In this document: positions 11,815 to 22,624 of the stretch, piece by piece
How the letters are laid out: each line of letters starts with the position of its first letter
Numbering within the stretch: position 1 is the first letter of the stretch
DNA from: Flaveria trinervia
Taxonomy: Eukaryota; Streptophyta; Magnoliopsida; Asterales; Asteraceae
Reading direction: 5' to 3'
Assembly: GCA_025506515.1 (NCBI GenBank)
Contig: CM046452.1
Span: 98,172,811 to 98,236,810 of the forward strand
Length of the DNA stretch: 64,000 bases
Position numbers and translations under genes: made by a program
The notes under the pieces: generated by a model
The model's database searches: none
Told to the model about the DNA's origin: nothing
Seen by the model: only the letters and a program-made list of their open reading frames with translations

Positions 11815-14030
11815 TTTTTTTCTGAACAAAACAATGTGAAAAGTGGCAATAGGTTTAATTTCCACAAGCTTGAAAAGAACTCATGTATTTTAATGGTTTA
11901 TTTAAACAGGTAAATAAAAATATATATTTTGTATGAAAAAGACACGACACATAAGCTAAAGCACGTTGCTTGAAGCTTAAGCACAATTAGCAAGCTAATG
12001 TAACAACACTTTGTTGATAAAAAAAATTACATACATTACAAATCATGTAGGCCTTTGGTTCATTGGTAATAGACACTTGCTTTTCTAAAGACGACCATGG
12101 CTAAAGCAATATTGCTTGATTGATTGATGTGTTAGATTAACTACTTGATGGCTTTTTAATCTCATGACCAAAATAAAATTGATGTCTAGTTTCTTCTGGA
12201 ACTTTTTGCGTGTATGCAAGTGGAAAGTACTGCAAATGAAGATCTTAAAAGCCAAAGGCGTATGAGCTTTTTGCTCCCATGTTCGTTTTTAAAAGTAGAT
12301 GATATAAGATATGAGTAATGGTCTGGATCCAACAAACATTATTTCTTAGCTCTTTATGCAATGACGTAAATATAATATGTTTTTCCGCTTTTCAAAAGTT
12401 CATGTATTGGATTTGATTAATATGTCACACAAGGATCAAAAAGATGAATATAGAACATCTTTTGACTTGCTTGTTCTTTTGTAAAAATAGGCATTCTAAC
12501 ATAACAATTTTGATTTGTATTGTAATCTTAATGAGAATTCGAATTAAATAGACCCAAAAAGCTGCTTTGTTGGGTGATCATTCCAAATTCTACTATAAAG
12601 GTTTTAATGTTTTATAGTATTTATTCAAATGTAAAACTTATTTAATTTATTAGATTAGTCAAAAGATGATATATTATTATTCAATTGAAATTAATTTACG
12701 AGTTCATGAAGTTAACAAAATAACTAATTAAAATAATTGTTTGACAAAGAAAGAATAAATATAACATCTTTATGCTTAGGAGGTTAGGTTCGAAAATTAA
12801 TCTACCAGTTCATGAATGTATTCACAAAGATTAGACAAGACATGTCTTTTTTTATACGACAAACAAAAATGTGTCCACCCAAATTGTGAGTGACATTCAC
12901 CCCGTCACATGCAAGTCACTAAGAATCAACCTAAGATTTTGTGGACATCATATCCTTTGCCCTTTAAGGTTTTTATAGTCCCTTTATGTAAGATAAGACT
13001 TTATAAAACAACACATTAATGTGCGTTACATGTTGGTTTCCTTTTGTAAATGATGCAAACCAAAAGAATACACACATTGTGGTGATAAACTTACTAAAGA
13101 CGGTCGTTTATAAAATAAAAGTCGAATTGGGCGGCTCAACTTTTTAATGACTCAAAACAAAGTAAAAATAATGACCGGTTCCAGAAAAATAAAAGTTCTT
13201 GCGGTCAATCATAACATGCCAAATATGAAAGATAAATAATGAGATTTTTTATAACCGTAGAAATTTCAACCGTCAACGAATTTGTTTTCAAGAACTGAGA
13301 TAGCCTCTAGTTATATCTGAATTGATCAGATATATAGCATGTTCAATTTACTTAAAAATACACCTCTTAATGGTTAATACAACATCTTAATAAGTAACTA
13401 AAAACAACGACTCAGTTAAAGACCAATTTTTGTTCAATTTAACCTTTTAATGACTGAGTAGCTTTTAGTGGCTTTCAGACGCTTCAATCTTCCAATTTGA
13501 TTTCGATGGCTCCACTTGATTTCGGTTTCAAGAGTGTTTGGTCAAACTTTTAGAATATGCATTTTTTTTCCTCAAATTTATCTATACACATTTATTTTTC
13601 TTATTGCCTGCAATTCCGTATGTTCCGCTTTCTAGCCCAACAGAACCACACAAGCCCAATAACATATGAAAAACATTCAAGAACCTCTAAAAAACGAGAC
13701 CCTATAATTTTAAGGTAAAAAAAAGGCTTTACATATTTTAAGCTTGGTCCGGTCCGGACTTGTGACATATGGTGTCAAAGTCCTTATATCAAAGTGTCAA
13801 CTCTCATGGACTCACGGTTACATACTTACACCTACATGTAAGTTTATATAATCCGTTTAAAGTAAAAAATATAAAAGAAAAATAATTTGTTTTACAAGAG
13901 GATAGCCGGATATGATAGGGTGAACCACTTCCAAACAAACAACCAAAGCTAACAACAAGCCATCCTAAGCATTCATAAATTCACTATGTGTAAATCCCTT
14001 CATATAAACAGGTCGCACACAAAATTCATT
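11815..14030. repeat. Duplicated upstream block, copy 2 (pairs with 6600-9105)
   Basis: This is the second copy of the block upstream of gene 2, with the same order of shared strings. The pairing is clear to about 13110 and fades afterwards, where copy 2 continues into sequence of the type B upstream class at 14040. No coding gene is recognised. Confidence 0.7.
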
Positions 14031-14039
14031 TCTTGAAAA

Positions 14040-14465
14040 TTTTGGTTACCGACAATTGAATATACAAAGATCCTAAAAGCATAACACTATCTTTTTTGTT
14101 TTGTTAAAGTATATGCATTAGGATAGGATTTATGACATGTATCCCATAATCTTTCCTCTCATAGAAGATGATGTAAGTTAATAGCTTTATACTTTATTGT
14201 AGTTTCCTTTACAAATGTTTGTGCATCGGAATGGAACATGGATGACACGATGATTTTAAGAACCTCAAGGCAAATGCATTTATTCTTTTGTACAAGTGGA
14301 CGTCATAAGACAAGAATTTGACTACGAAACTTTAAGATAGTTGGGTATTCAAAGCTTGATTTGTCTTTCGAATAACATTGCTTCGGGTAAGATCGCGTCA
14401 TAGCCCCTTTAGTTCTTATGTTAGTTTTTTATGTACGTTAACTTTTGTAATTTGTAATTTGTAAT
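14040..14465 (+). other. Orphan type B upstream region (ghost of a lost type B gene)
   Basis: The region matches the sequence that lies several hundred bp upstream of type B genes. It has CCGACAATTGAATATACAAA, ATTTATGACATGTATCCCAT, then CATAGCCCCTTTAGTTCTTA and CGTTAACTTTTGTAATTTG. In genes 4, 5 and 7 this is followed by the promoter cassette and the gene. Here it is followed within about 30 bp by sequence (CAAATTACAACTATAAGAT) that elsewhere lies about 2.5 kb downstream of a type B gene (compare 20740). The type B gene itself is absent. Confidence 0.6.
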
Positions 14466-14736
14466 TCATTGTTTCTTGTCATAACCTCTAGAAGGTTACA
14501 CCCCAACGCAAATTACAACTATAAGATCATGTTGGTTTGCAATAAAGTATTTATTCCTTTTTTATTAAATTATAGCACAATGCCAAAATGACATGTTAAA
14601 TTAATTGACATATTTAAATTCCAATAATAATTCGAAGAAAAGATATTGCAGCGCCCTTATATTTTTTTCTACAAATATATGAGTTTCTTTTTAAAATTTT
14701 GATGAATAGAGTCAAACTATCACGACACCCACAAAG

Positions 14737-14859
14737 CACGTGTAAAGATAATAAACTGACGATCCTGCTAACTACCTTTCCACGTCCTTCACTCCATCAA
14801 CCGTGCTTTTCAATCAAGTGTTGATTTACCAAACAACCCCTCATACACCAACTATAAAA
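14737..14859 (+). promoter_or_regulatory. Type A promoter cassette of gene 3, with a G-box
   Basis: A perfect CACGTG (14737-14742) overlaps the conserved TGTAAAGATAATAAACTGAC block. Then come CCTTTCCACGTCCTTCACTC, TTTACCAAACAACCCCTCAT and TATAAAA (14853-14859), about 90 bp before the ATG. Genes 2 and 6 have the same layout but lack a perfect G-box at this place. Confidence 0.7.
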
Positions 14860-14944
14860 TCTCCACTTAAGCAATTCAAACTTCAAAAACAATCGCCACC
14901 ACAACAAACACAAAATAACTCAATCTCTCTATTATTCCGATAAA

Positions 14945-15262
14945 ATGGCCCCTTCAACTGACCTCAGCTACACCACTACCACCATCGAAGGAAGATTATC
15001 GAACTGCTCGGAATGTTCGTCGTCCTCATTCGCCTCCTCCGACCACGAAGAGTACTCACGGGTACCTAGGAGGAGGTGGAAGTGGAAGAAGGTGATGAAG
15101 AAGATGATTGAAGGAAGCAGAAAAAGCATCTATGGATCTTCTAAGCCTTTGAAGTTTCAGTATGATGCTGTTAGTTACTCACTTAATTTCGATGAAGGAG
15201 ATCATTCGGATGAATATTATTCGTATAGGTCTCAATCCTCTCAAGTTTTGAGTGAATGCTAG
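14945..15262 (+). CDS. Array gene 3: small YDAVSYSLNFDEG protein, type A
   Basis: This single exon encodes 105 residues and starts at an ATG in the same context as genes 2 and 6 (GATAAAATGGCCCCT). It carries the Ser-rich acidic segment (SNCSECSSSSFASSDHEE), the basic segment (RRRWKWKKVMKKMIEGSRKS), then YGSSKPLKFQYDAVSYSLNF, DEG and HSDEYYSYRS, and ends in VLSEC with a C-terminal Cys. The Ser run and DHEE give potential acidic-directed phosphorylation sites. It is closest to gene 2 in protein and to gene 6 in flanking DNA. The spacer to gene 4 is colinear with the gene 6 to gene 7 spacer, so genes 3 and 4 form a duplicated pair. Function is unknown. Confidence 0.88.
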   Translation: MAPSTDLSYTTTTIEGRLSNCSECSSSSFASSDHEEYSRVPRRRWKWKKVMKKMIEGSRKSIYGSSKPLKFQYDAVSYSLNFDEGDHSDEYYSYRSQSSQVLSEC

Positions 15263-15724
15263 TGATTACGATGAATTTTACTATTAGAGTGGCATCATCG
15301 TTGTGTAGATCAGTATAGAATTATATGAGGTCTATTTACTTGTGGGAATTGATGATGTTGATCTCCAAATCAATGGTGATTGTCAATATGTAACATATTA
15401 GGTGTGTAGAAGAAGCATATTTCTTTATTAATAGAGTTCAAGTTAAATTTAATTTTTCAATAATGTAGTCGTTTTGATTACTTTTGTAGTGTACATATAT
15501 ATTCCTTATATGATGTAGAATTTAGTAAAAATGTTTTTATTTATCATCGAAGAGTAACTAAGTTTAAATGGATTTACGTCAAGTCATGTATGATCAATGT
15601 ACATTTAAGATAGTGTTTCATGATTTGAAAGTGTTATACAATCATGCTTCTATTATGATTTTAGTAATAGGACACACAAGTCTATCGGTTTAAGGTGTTT
15701 CATCAAATTCGTGTTTAGTGTTAA

Positions 15725-16215
15725 CTAGTACTAAGCCTCCTGCGTTGCGATGGAGGCGTAAAATCATGCTAAGTAGCAAAAATGTCATACTATTATTAGC
15801 AACCACCAACACCCGAAAAACTCGTATTAAAAAAGAAATAAAAACGGAAAATGTAAAACCAAACGGAAAAGTAAACGTAAAAACGTTAAACCACACACGT
15901 GAAACGTAAAATATTAAAAAATATAACTAAGTTGATTTGGTACATGCGCGTTGTGACATGTCATTAAAGGGGAAAAATAAGCGTAAACCTAAAATCACGT
16001 GCACATGTTACAGTGTGTTAACTCATAAAATTTAGACCGAAATGTAAAACGAAAATGAAAAGTATAAGGGTGAAGTGGAAGGTGAAAATTTATAGGGATT
16101 AAATTGTAAAAGATGTAATAATATTGGGGTTAAAAGTAAAAAAAATTAAAAAATACAAAAATTAATACAACCCACTAAACTTAGGTATAAACTTTAATGC
16201 ACACAAAATTTAGTA
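15725..16215 (-). mobile_element. Non-autonomous Helitron-like element, copy 1
   Basis: On the minus strand the 3' end reads as a GC-rich hairpin (GCCTCC...GGAGGC) followed about 6 bases later by CTAG and a host T. That is the form expected of a Helitron terminus (CTRR after a hairpin, insertion between A and T). The body aligns in inverse orientation with 20890-21388. The homologous spacer between genes 6 and 7 (31890-31960) lacks the insert, so it arrived after the pair duplicated. The 5' limit near 16215 is approximate. No Rep/helicase gene is inside. Confidence 0.65.
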
Positions 16216-17663
16216 ATTAATATATTATAAATGTTAAAAATGACTGAACACCTACTACTCCATGAAAGAAAAGACCATTGATAGATATATAGATACTGAT
16301 TTGAGATAATCAATCTATCCATAGATACCTTGAAGTGGGTTGTATCGGATATTTTAGTGTAATTTTGTTAATTAATTTAAATCATAAAATATATCAAACA
16401 AATTTGAATGTGTACATTAGTTTGAGAGTTTATTATAATTTTCGGTATCATAACCTTTTTGGTTCTCAGGGGTAACACTCTTAGGCGCAGATCAGATTCT
16501 ATAGTTTGATAATAATTGCTTCACTAAACTTCATTAGAATTTTATTTTTCGGGGAAATTCACATGTGAAATACGCATGAAAAATTGGCTCCTACCAAGGT
16601 ATAATACTAGACAGGTCTAGAAAATGACTTCAATTTTGTGCACTTGATTAACTAAAACACTGATAACTGGAATCAGATAGTTTTTTAGATTTTTTCATTG
16701 AACTTGAATCTGACTGTTTGGTCATTAACTGATTCATGAAATCACACTTGAGTTTATCTGGTAGATCAATTCAGGGTTCAAGCACTACATTATTTTAATA
16801 TAAAAGTGCATAACGACTCTAAGAAAATCTAGTTTATTAATCTACGATTTCTACAGGTCAGGATCTAAAAAAACAAAAGAGAAGAACTAGAACACTTGAT
16901 CCACATTTCCAGATTATTATTATTTTTTTATCACCGATTCATTACTAATAGTTGCTTAAATACATAAATCAAAGCAAATGTAAACATGCAGAAACAACAT
17001 GTAAGTAAACTTACTTAAGGGATAGTGGTATTCTGTATTCATCCACGTGTATGCCTGAAATGAGAGAACAGTTGGGGTACGTGGGCCATGCTATATCGTA
17101 TCAACAACTTAACGGTGCAATGTTTATAGCATGCTTTCTGTTTGTAAGTTCTGGTGACCGACAATTGAATATACAAAGATCCTAAAACTCTAAAAGCATA
17201 AGACAATATCTTCTTTCTTTTTCTTTTGTTAAAGTACATGTGTTAGGATAGGATTTATGACATGTATCCCATCATCTTTGCTCTCATAGAAGATGATGAT
17301 GCAAGTTCACAGTTTTAGTATAGTTTCCTTTACAACTGTTATGCGCCCGAAGGAAACATATATGGATGACACTACGATTTAAGAACATGAAGGCAAATTC
17401 ATTTATGTTATTTCGTAAAAGTGGACATTATAAGATAAGAATTTGACTACGAAACTTTTAGACGGTTGGGTATTCAAAGCTTGATTTGTCTTTTGAAAAA
17501 CATTGCTTTGGGAAAAATCGCATCATAGCCCCTTTAATTCTTAAGTAAGCTTTTTATGTACATTAACTTTTGTAATATGTGCATGAATATACTATCTATA
17601 GTTTTTTTTTCTTCAAAAAATACATACTAAAATGGTCAAGATACTATGGGACCCAAATGCATG
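16216..17663. other. A-to-B spacer (gene 3 to gene 4)
   Basis: This spacer is colinear with 31900-32140 plus 37160-37670 plus 38614-39320 between genes 6 and 7. Shared strings include TTCACATGTGAAAT, TTGGTCATTAACTG and TTGATCTACGATTTCTACAG-like sequence. It includes the 239-bp stretch listed separately and the region about 0.6 kb upstream of each type B gene. No coding gene is recognised. Confidence 0.55.
17041..17279. repeat. 239-bp stretch identical to 38696-38934
   Basis: Base-by-base reading gives no mismatch over the whole stretch at a constant offset of 21,655. Both flanks diverge at once: TTTGCTC against TTTCCTC at the right, and GTATTCATCC against GTATTAATCC at the left. It lies about 0.56-0.8 kb upstream of genes 4 and 7. 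A minus-strand open frame inside it is a by-product of DNA identity. Confidence 0.85.
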
Positions 17664-17767
17664 TGTAAAGATTAAAAGCTGACTCGGATCCTTTACACAA
17701 ATTATTTTAAGTAATCACTTTTGGTCTGGTTGAAATTACACGTTTGCCCTTTGGCACATCTATAAAG
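17664..17767 (+). promoter_or_regulatory. Type B promoter cassette of gene 4
   Basis: TGTAAAGATTAAAAGCTGAC starts the cassette, preceded by TATGGGACCCAAA. It continues with AAGTAATCACTTTTGGTCTG and the TATA box CATCTATAAAGC (TATA at 17761), 78 bp before the ATG. The same arrangement precedes genes 5, 7, 8 and 9. Confidence 0.7.
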
Positions 17768-17838
17768 CCATTACTCTTCAATTCAAACTAACATACCAAT
17801 CCAAACAAACAAACTACTCATATATCTATCTTCAAAAA

Positions 17839-18186
17839 ATGTCGCATGTAACAAACCTCAACGACACCATGCCCGCCATTGAAGGACGATCATCTAACTT
17901 CTCTGAATGTTCGTCGCTCTCATCCGTCTCCGACCACGAAGAGTTTACACAAATAAACAACGAAACTAGCAGCATAAGGCGTAGTCGGAACCCTAAGTGG
18001 AAAAGGATTATGAAAAAGTTGGTTCAAGAAAGCAAGAAAAACTTTTACGGATCTTCTAATCGTTTGGTGTTCTCTTACGATGCCGTCAGTTACTCCCTCA
18101 ATTTTGATGATGGAAATCATAGCAATGAATTTTATCGGTATGATCAGTCTTGTTGCCCGTCACATGTTGTAGGGGTATGCTTATAA
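17839..18186 (+). CDS. Array gene 4: small YDAVSYSLNFDDG protein, type B
   Basis: This single exon encodes 115 residues. The start at ATGTCGCATG aligns with ATGTCGTATG of genes 5 and 7 and lies 78 bp after the TATA box. The N-terminus (MSHVTNLNDTMPAIEGRSSN) is followed by FSECSSLSSVSDHEEFTQIN, a basic segment (RRSRNPKWKRIMKKLVQESK), FYGSS, FSYDAVSYSLNFDDGNHSNE and a tail with a Cys-Cys pair, ending GVCL. Type B differs from type A by the IEGRSSN motif, FDDG for FDEG, the CC pair and the longer tail. It is soluble with no signal peptide, and its function is unknown. Its coding sequence is the most distinct of the better-preserved type B copies (NRLVFSYD). Confidence 0.87.
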   Translation: MSHVTNLNDTMPAIEGRSSNFSECSSLSSVSDHEEFTQINNETSSIRRSRNPKWKRIMKKLVQESKKNFYGSSNRLVFSYDAVSYSLNFDDGNHSNEFYRYDQSCCPSHVVGVCL

Positions 18187-19208
18187 TAAGTTAGTCAACG
18201 TGACAGACATGCGTATAGTAGATTTAGCATGGTGTTCTATTTAGGTGTGTAAATGAAATGTAAGATTTTTTTAATTTTATTAAATATAATTTAAAATTTT
18301 AATGGCCATATCGACTCCATTCTAAGGATTATTGTCTGTTGTTCGTTCAAACATTTCATAAGGTTTTTTAAATTTATACAAATGGCACTCATGACACTAG
18401 AAGTTTTAATTGTTAATTAACGTTAACATATAAGCCCTTACGTATATCACTTACTAGATTATATTACTGGCATGTAGTGATTTTAGTTTTAGAAAATAAA
18501 TAACTCTTACTTCATATATGACGAACTTTTAAGTTTACAGATTTGTAATTCATTTATCTTTTATATTATAAAACTAACTTCATTATTAGCTAATCATCAA
18601 CGCTTTCTTGAACGAGACGAGAGTTTTTAAATAAATCACGATGGTTTGAGAGTCAGAATGCGACGGTTTTTGGCTGTAGTAGGAATGGCTTTTTAGAAGT
18701 AGAGACATAAAAACAAAGGCATTTAGAATGCAAAACTTGAATATACAATGCTATTCAATTAATCAATGATAAATTGGAATTATAACAATACACATCGTGC
18801 CTAATGCGATATACATTCAAGAAAATATGAGTTAATGTTTCTCCTATCTATGGGGTCTTGCAAAGATGACTAGTCTGATTGTAGTGGTGCTGAGCGTCAA
18901 ATTTGTTGATATGGATACAAGTAGGACGTTAAAGTTATTTTAATATTTTTAACTAAAAAAGACTTTAAAACCACCATACTTCATTTAAAATGATTTTAAT
19001 AAATTCATATATGCTTAGGTGACATTTTAACTAAATAAACCACTATATATAATCTAATAAACCAATTCAAAATCTACATATCTCTATAAAAAACCTCATT
19101 GGTTTCATAGATTGGTAAACTACCACATATCATAAGTGTCAAATTATACCTCAAAATTTCTAAAGCCATTGACGATTAAGAAATTAGAATTGAAATCTTT
19201 CAAGAACT
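18187..19208. other. Downstream region of gene 4 with conserved 3' block
   Basis: About 400 bp after the stop begins a block (18590-19200) that recurs after gene 5 (23390-23850) and gene 8 (51985-52320), and in part after gene 7 (40310-40465). Shared strings include ATGGTTTGAGAGTC, TCCTATCTATGGGGTC and TGGTTTCATAGATT. It shows no conserved reading frame across copies. It may be a decayed gene or transposon that was part of the ancestral unit. Confidence 0.55.
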
Positions 19209-20158
19209 TGTTGGAATTTTGGACACAAAATAATTATATTTATATGTTTATTATATAAATAGTTATTTATTTATTGGTTTAAGTTCTCGTTTTGTAATGA
19301 ACTAACCGTGTCCAAACTGAAGCTAAGATGAATTAGATATCGATGCTCGAAGTTGAGTGATCAAATGAAGAAAGTAAAACTTGGGTAGCTATTGTAGGAA
19401 ATTTTGTATTTTTTTGCATAATGCTAATAAAGCCATGTTTTGATTAACATGGATATTTTATGTGACCAAGTCTTTTAATAAAATTATGAATGTCTATTAT
19501 GGATTATAATTTTTATTAAATTGATATTAAACTTGTCATGAATAAAATGAGAGTTTTAATTTGGTCTCATAAAACATTTCATAAATCAAATGGGAGTTTT
19601 GGTTGTAAATCATAAAACTCACATTAATATGAACTTTAGTATCCAAGTTATATAGAATTTAGAGATGAGCACTATCTAAATTGTTCTTCCTATACCATCA
19701 TTTTTAATCTTGTTCCATATAACTTCATAACACATATACTTTACTCGGTGATCTCTTGGGCCGAGACACTTTCCGGCAGTACATACTGCTTTGGTTGTTG
19801 TACCCTAGAAAACAGACGCATTGTCTTGAGTAGAGACGCGGAATCTGTTTTAAGGGATCCGTGTCTAACACGATCCTCAGCCACAACCGTTAATCTTTTG
19901 TTTGTTATTTGTTGTAGTCAAGGGGTATACTTGAAGGCTCGAACGTGATGAAGACTCGTGTCAAGAATACTTTATGAAGACTAGTTGGAGCATATACTAA
20001 AGACGAATGTTCGTATCAAATTTGGTACATAAATATTGCTTGTATTTAATTTTTCTAGTCGTATTTGTAAACGGTATTGTACTATAATATTTCACATGGC
20101 TAACGAGAGTATCGTTAGAATTAATATTTTTAATATAAAAGTGAACCTATTTCCTACA
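19209..20158. mobile_element. Solo LTR, Ty1/copia SIRE-like
   Basis: It begins TGTTGGAATTTTGG and ends CCTATTTCCTACA (TG...CA), about 950 bp. Flanking GAACT and GAATT fit a 5-bp target duplication with one change. The homologous spacer after gene 5 (23830-23850) lacks it, which confirms the insertion limits. The internal phrase ACCCTAGAAAACAGACGC recalls SIRE-type copia LTRs from memory. There is no internal region and no second LTR, so it is a solo LTR left by recombination. Confidence 0.75.
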
Positions 20159-20889
20159 GAATTAGATTAATAAATCAAAATCGCAAGCAAAAATTGATAT
20201 AAAGCATCAAAATCATTCCATAATCATATTACTAATTGTTGCCAGGCTGGAAGATTAGCCAACACAAGTCGTGGGCACTTCTCCCTTCCCGATCACGAGA
20301 GCATAGGATGATGTTCATTGTTGGCATCAGTTGTCGTATATTGTTTCCATGAGTTGTTCCCTATGCCACTCCGCTTCCCCAGGCGCACGCGAATAGGGTT
20401 CAAGCACATTCACTGATCGAAAAACATTTGTGGGTTTTGCAATTATAGACTATTAATACTTTTAACTTAAATATAGGAATATGTAAAAATCTCTTGTTTT
20501 GAATGAAGCAGCTAAATATTAATCTATAAAAATTAAAAACGTTTGAAAGACTCAACTTCTAGTACTGATACAAAACTCTTATGTAAAAGGATTATCGCAT
20601 CATAATTGTTGAAGATGATCTTAAGTCGAGTCAAATACTTAGTTTACCTTTGTTTTGTAGTTACCTTTAAAAATTTAAATCTTGCTTCTATTACTTCTTG
20701 TTCTAGCCTGAAAAAAATGTACAAGGACATTTGTCCATCACAAATTACAACAATCTGTTCTTGTTGGTTACCGGTATATTGACGATATAGCAAGTTAAGT
20801 AACAAATTCTCTTGGCAAACAATTCCTCAATCTTTATTCCTTTTTATTAATTTATAGCAAAATTATATATTATATATATTACTAATTAT
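20159..20889. other. Second conserved 3' block after gene 4
   Basis: The segment 20240-20430 recurs at 23930-24290 (after gene 5) and 52440-52630 (after gene 8). Shared strings include GATCACGAGAGCATA-like sequence, CAAGTCGTG and GAGTTGTTCC. In gene 5's copy it is interrupted by about 135 bp of extra sequence and by a 32-bp triplication. It is not recognised. The compositional style (less AT-rich than its surroundings) suggests a former exon, best read on the minus strand, but no common open frame survives. Confidence 0.5.
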
Positions 20890-21388
20890 CAATTTTTTGT
20901 GCATCAAGCTTTGTACTTTAGGTTTAATAGGTTGTACTCATTTTTGGGTTTTTTAATCTTTAATTCTATTTAATAACCTTAATACTTTTACATATTTTAC
21001 AAATTTAATCCCCAAAATTTTTTTACTCTAACTTTGTGCCCTGTACTTTTATATTTATAAATTTTTTATTTTATGCCTCGGTCTAAATTTTACCAGTTAA
21101 CACACTACAACATGTGCATGTGATTTTACGTTTACACTTATTTTTCTCTTTAAATGACATCAAAACACGCAGATCCTAAATCAAACTAGTTATTTTTTTT
21201 AATATTTTATGTTTCACGTGTGTGGTTCAATGTTTTTACGTCTACTTTCCATTCGATTTTATATTATTCGTTTCTATATCTTTTTTAATATGTGTTTTCC
21301 GGTGTTGTTGGTCGCTAACGATGGTGTGACATTATTGCTACTTGGTATTTTTTTACGCCCCCGCCGCAAGGCGTAAGCTTAATACTAG
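20890..21388 (+). mobile_element. Non-autonomous Helitron-like element, copy 2
   Basis: This is the inverse-orientation relative of 15725-16215. The 3' terminus has a hairpin (ACGCC...GGCGT, about 21354-21374), then AAGCTTAATA and CTAG followed by T, as expected for a Helitron end. Internal strings such as TTGTGCAT, ATGTGCATGTGATTTTACG and TTTCACGTGTGTGGTT match copy 1. The 5' limit is approximate. There is no coding capacity. Confidence 0.65.
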
Positions 21389-22435
21389 TTAAAGTTAATA
21401 TACAAATTTAAATTTCATTATAATTCGAAGAAAAGATATTGCATAAGCAGCAATGCAGCATCATAATCATCTAATTCATAAGTTTCTTAAACTCCATTAT
21501 AATTCGAAGAAAAGATTTCATATTTGGTCTTGAGATCGATATTGAGTTTATCCGGCCGGTGGATCAGTTCAAATTGAACCATAAATTATTTTAAACTGAA
21601 GTACATAAAATTATCAAAAGAACCTGGTTTAGTGATCTAAGATTTCTACATGTTAGGATCTAAGAAAACAAAATAGAACTAGAACTCTTTGATCCAAACT
21701 TTCTGATTATTTTCTTATATCACCCATTCATTGCTAATAATTGCTTAAATACATAAATCAAAACAAATGTAAATATGCAGAAACAACATGCATATATGGA
21801 ATAATTAAGGAAAATTGGATAGTGGTATTCATCCACGTGTATGCATGCATATGAAATGAGAGAACAATTGGGTACGTGGCCATGCTATATCGTATTAACA
21901 ACTTAAGGGTGCAAGTTTATAGCATACGATATTTGGTTTGTATGTTTTGGTGACCGACAATTGAATATACAAAGATCCTAAAAGCATAACACAATATCTT
22001 TTTTGTTTTGTTAAAGTATATGCATTATAGGATAGGATTTATGACATGTATCCCACAATCATCCCTCGCATTGAAGATGATGTAAGTTCATAGTTCTAGT
22101 GCAGTTTCCTTTACAACTGTTTGTGCTTTCGAATGGATAATAGATGACACGACGTCAACGATCCTAAAAACCTAAAAGCAAATGCTTTTGCGTTTATGTT
22201 CTTTGTAAAAGTTGTTTGATCACCAATGCATGTAAATAAACTTTAAGAATTAAAGTTGGGTATTCAAAGTTTTAAATAACATTGGTTCGCAAAAGATCGC
22301 GTCATAGCCCCTTTAATTTTAATGTTAGCTTTTCATGTATATTAACTTTTGTATTTTGTGCATGAATATACTATCTACAGTTAATTAAATAAACCATATT
22401 AAAGCGGTCAAGATATTATGGGACCCAAGCGTATG
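21389..22435. other. Junction of a lost type A gene, then type B upstream region of gene 5
   Basis: AATTCGAAGAAAAGATATTG (about 21422) is the start of the type A upstream region (compare 14630 and 24783). The string AATTCGAAGAAAAGAT then repeats near 21484, and the sequence passes straight into type B upstream sequence (TTTGGTCTTGAGATCGAT; compare 37490). The type A promoter and gene are missing. From 21640 to 22330 the region matches the upstream regions of genes 4, 7 and 8. Confidence 0.6.
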
Positions 22436-22546
22436 TGTAAAGATTGAAAGCTGACGATCAAACGATCCCATTACACGATTTAGTTTAAGTAATCGCTTTT
22501 GGTCTGGCAGAAACTACAAGAATGCCCACATGGTACATCTATAAAA
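22436..22546 (+). promoter_or_regulatory. Type B promoter cassette of gene 5
   Basis: TGTAAAGATTGAAAGCTGAC and GATCAAACGATCC start the cassette, preceded by TATGGGACCCAAG. Then come AAGTAATCGCTTTTGGTCTG, CCCACATGGTACATC and TATAAAA (22540-22546), 79 to 85 bp before the ATG. It is nearly the same as the gene 7 and gene 8 cassettes. Confidence 0.72.
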
Positions 22547-22624
22547 CCATTCCTCTTCAATTCAAACTAACATACCAATTCAAACAAACAAACAAAGTAC
22601 TCATATATCTCTCTAATATAATTA

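Noticed and set aside
17039..17239. Minus-strand frame repeated identically at 38670-38894 (MYFNKRKRKK start)
   Set aside because: The protein match follows from the 239-bp DNA identity. Genes 5 and 8 upstream regions do not keep the frame, so no coding constraint is shown.
19748..19948. 66-codon open frame
   Set aside because: It lies inside the solo SIRE-like LTR, which is not coding.
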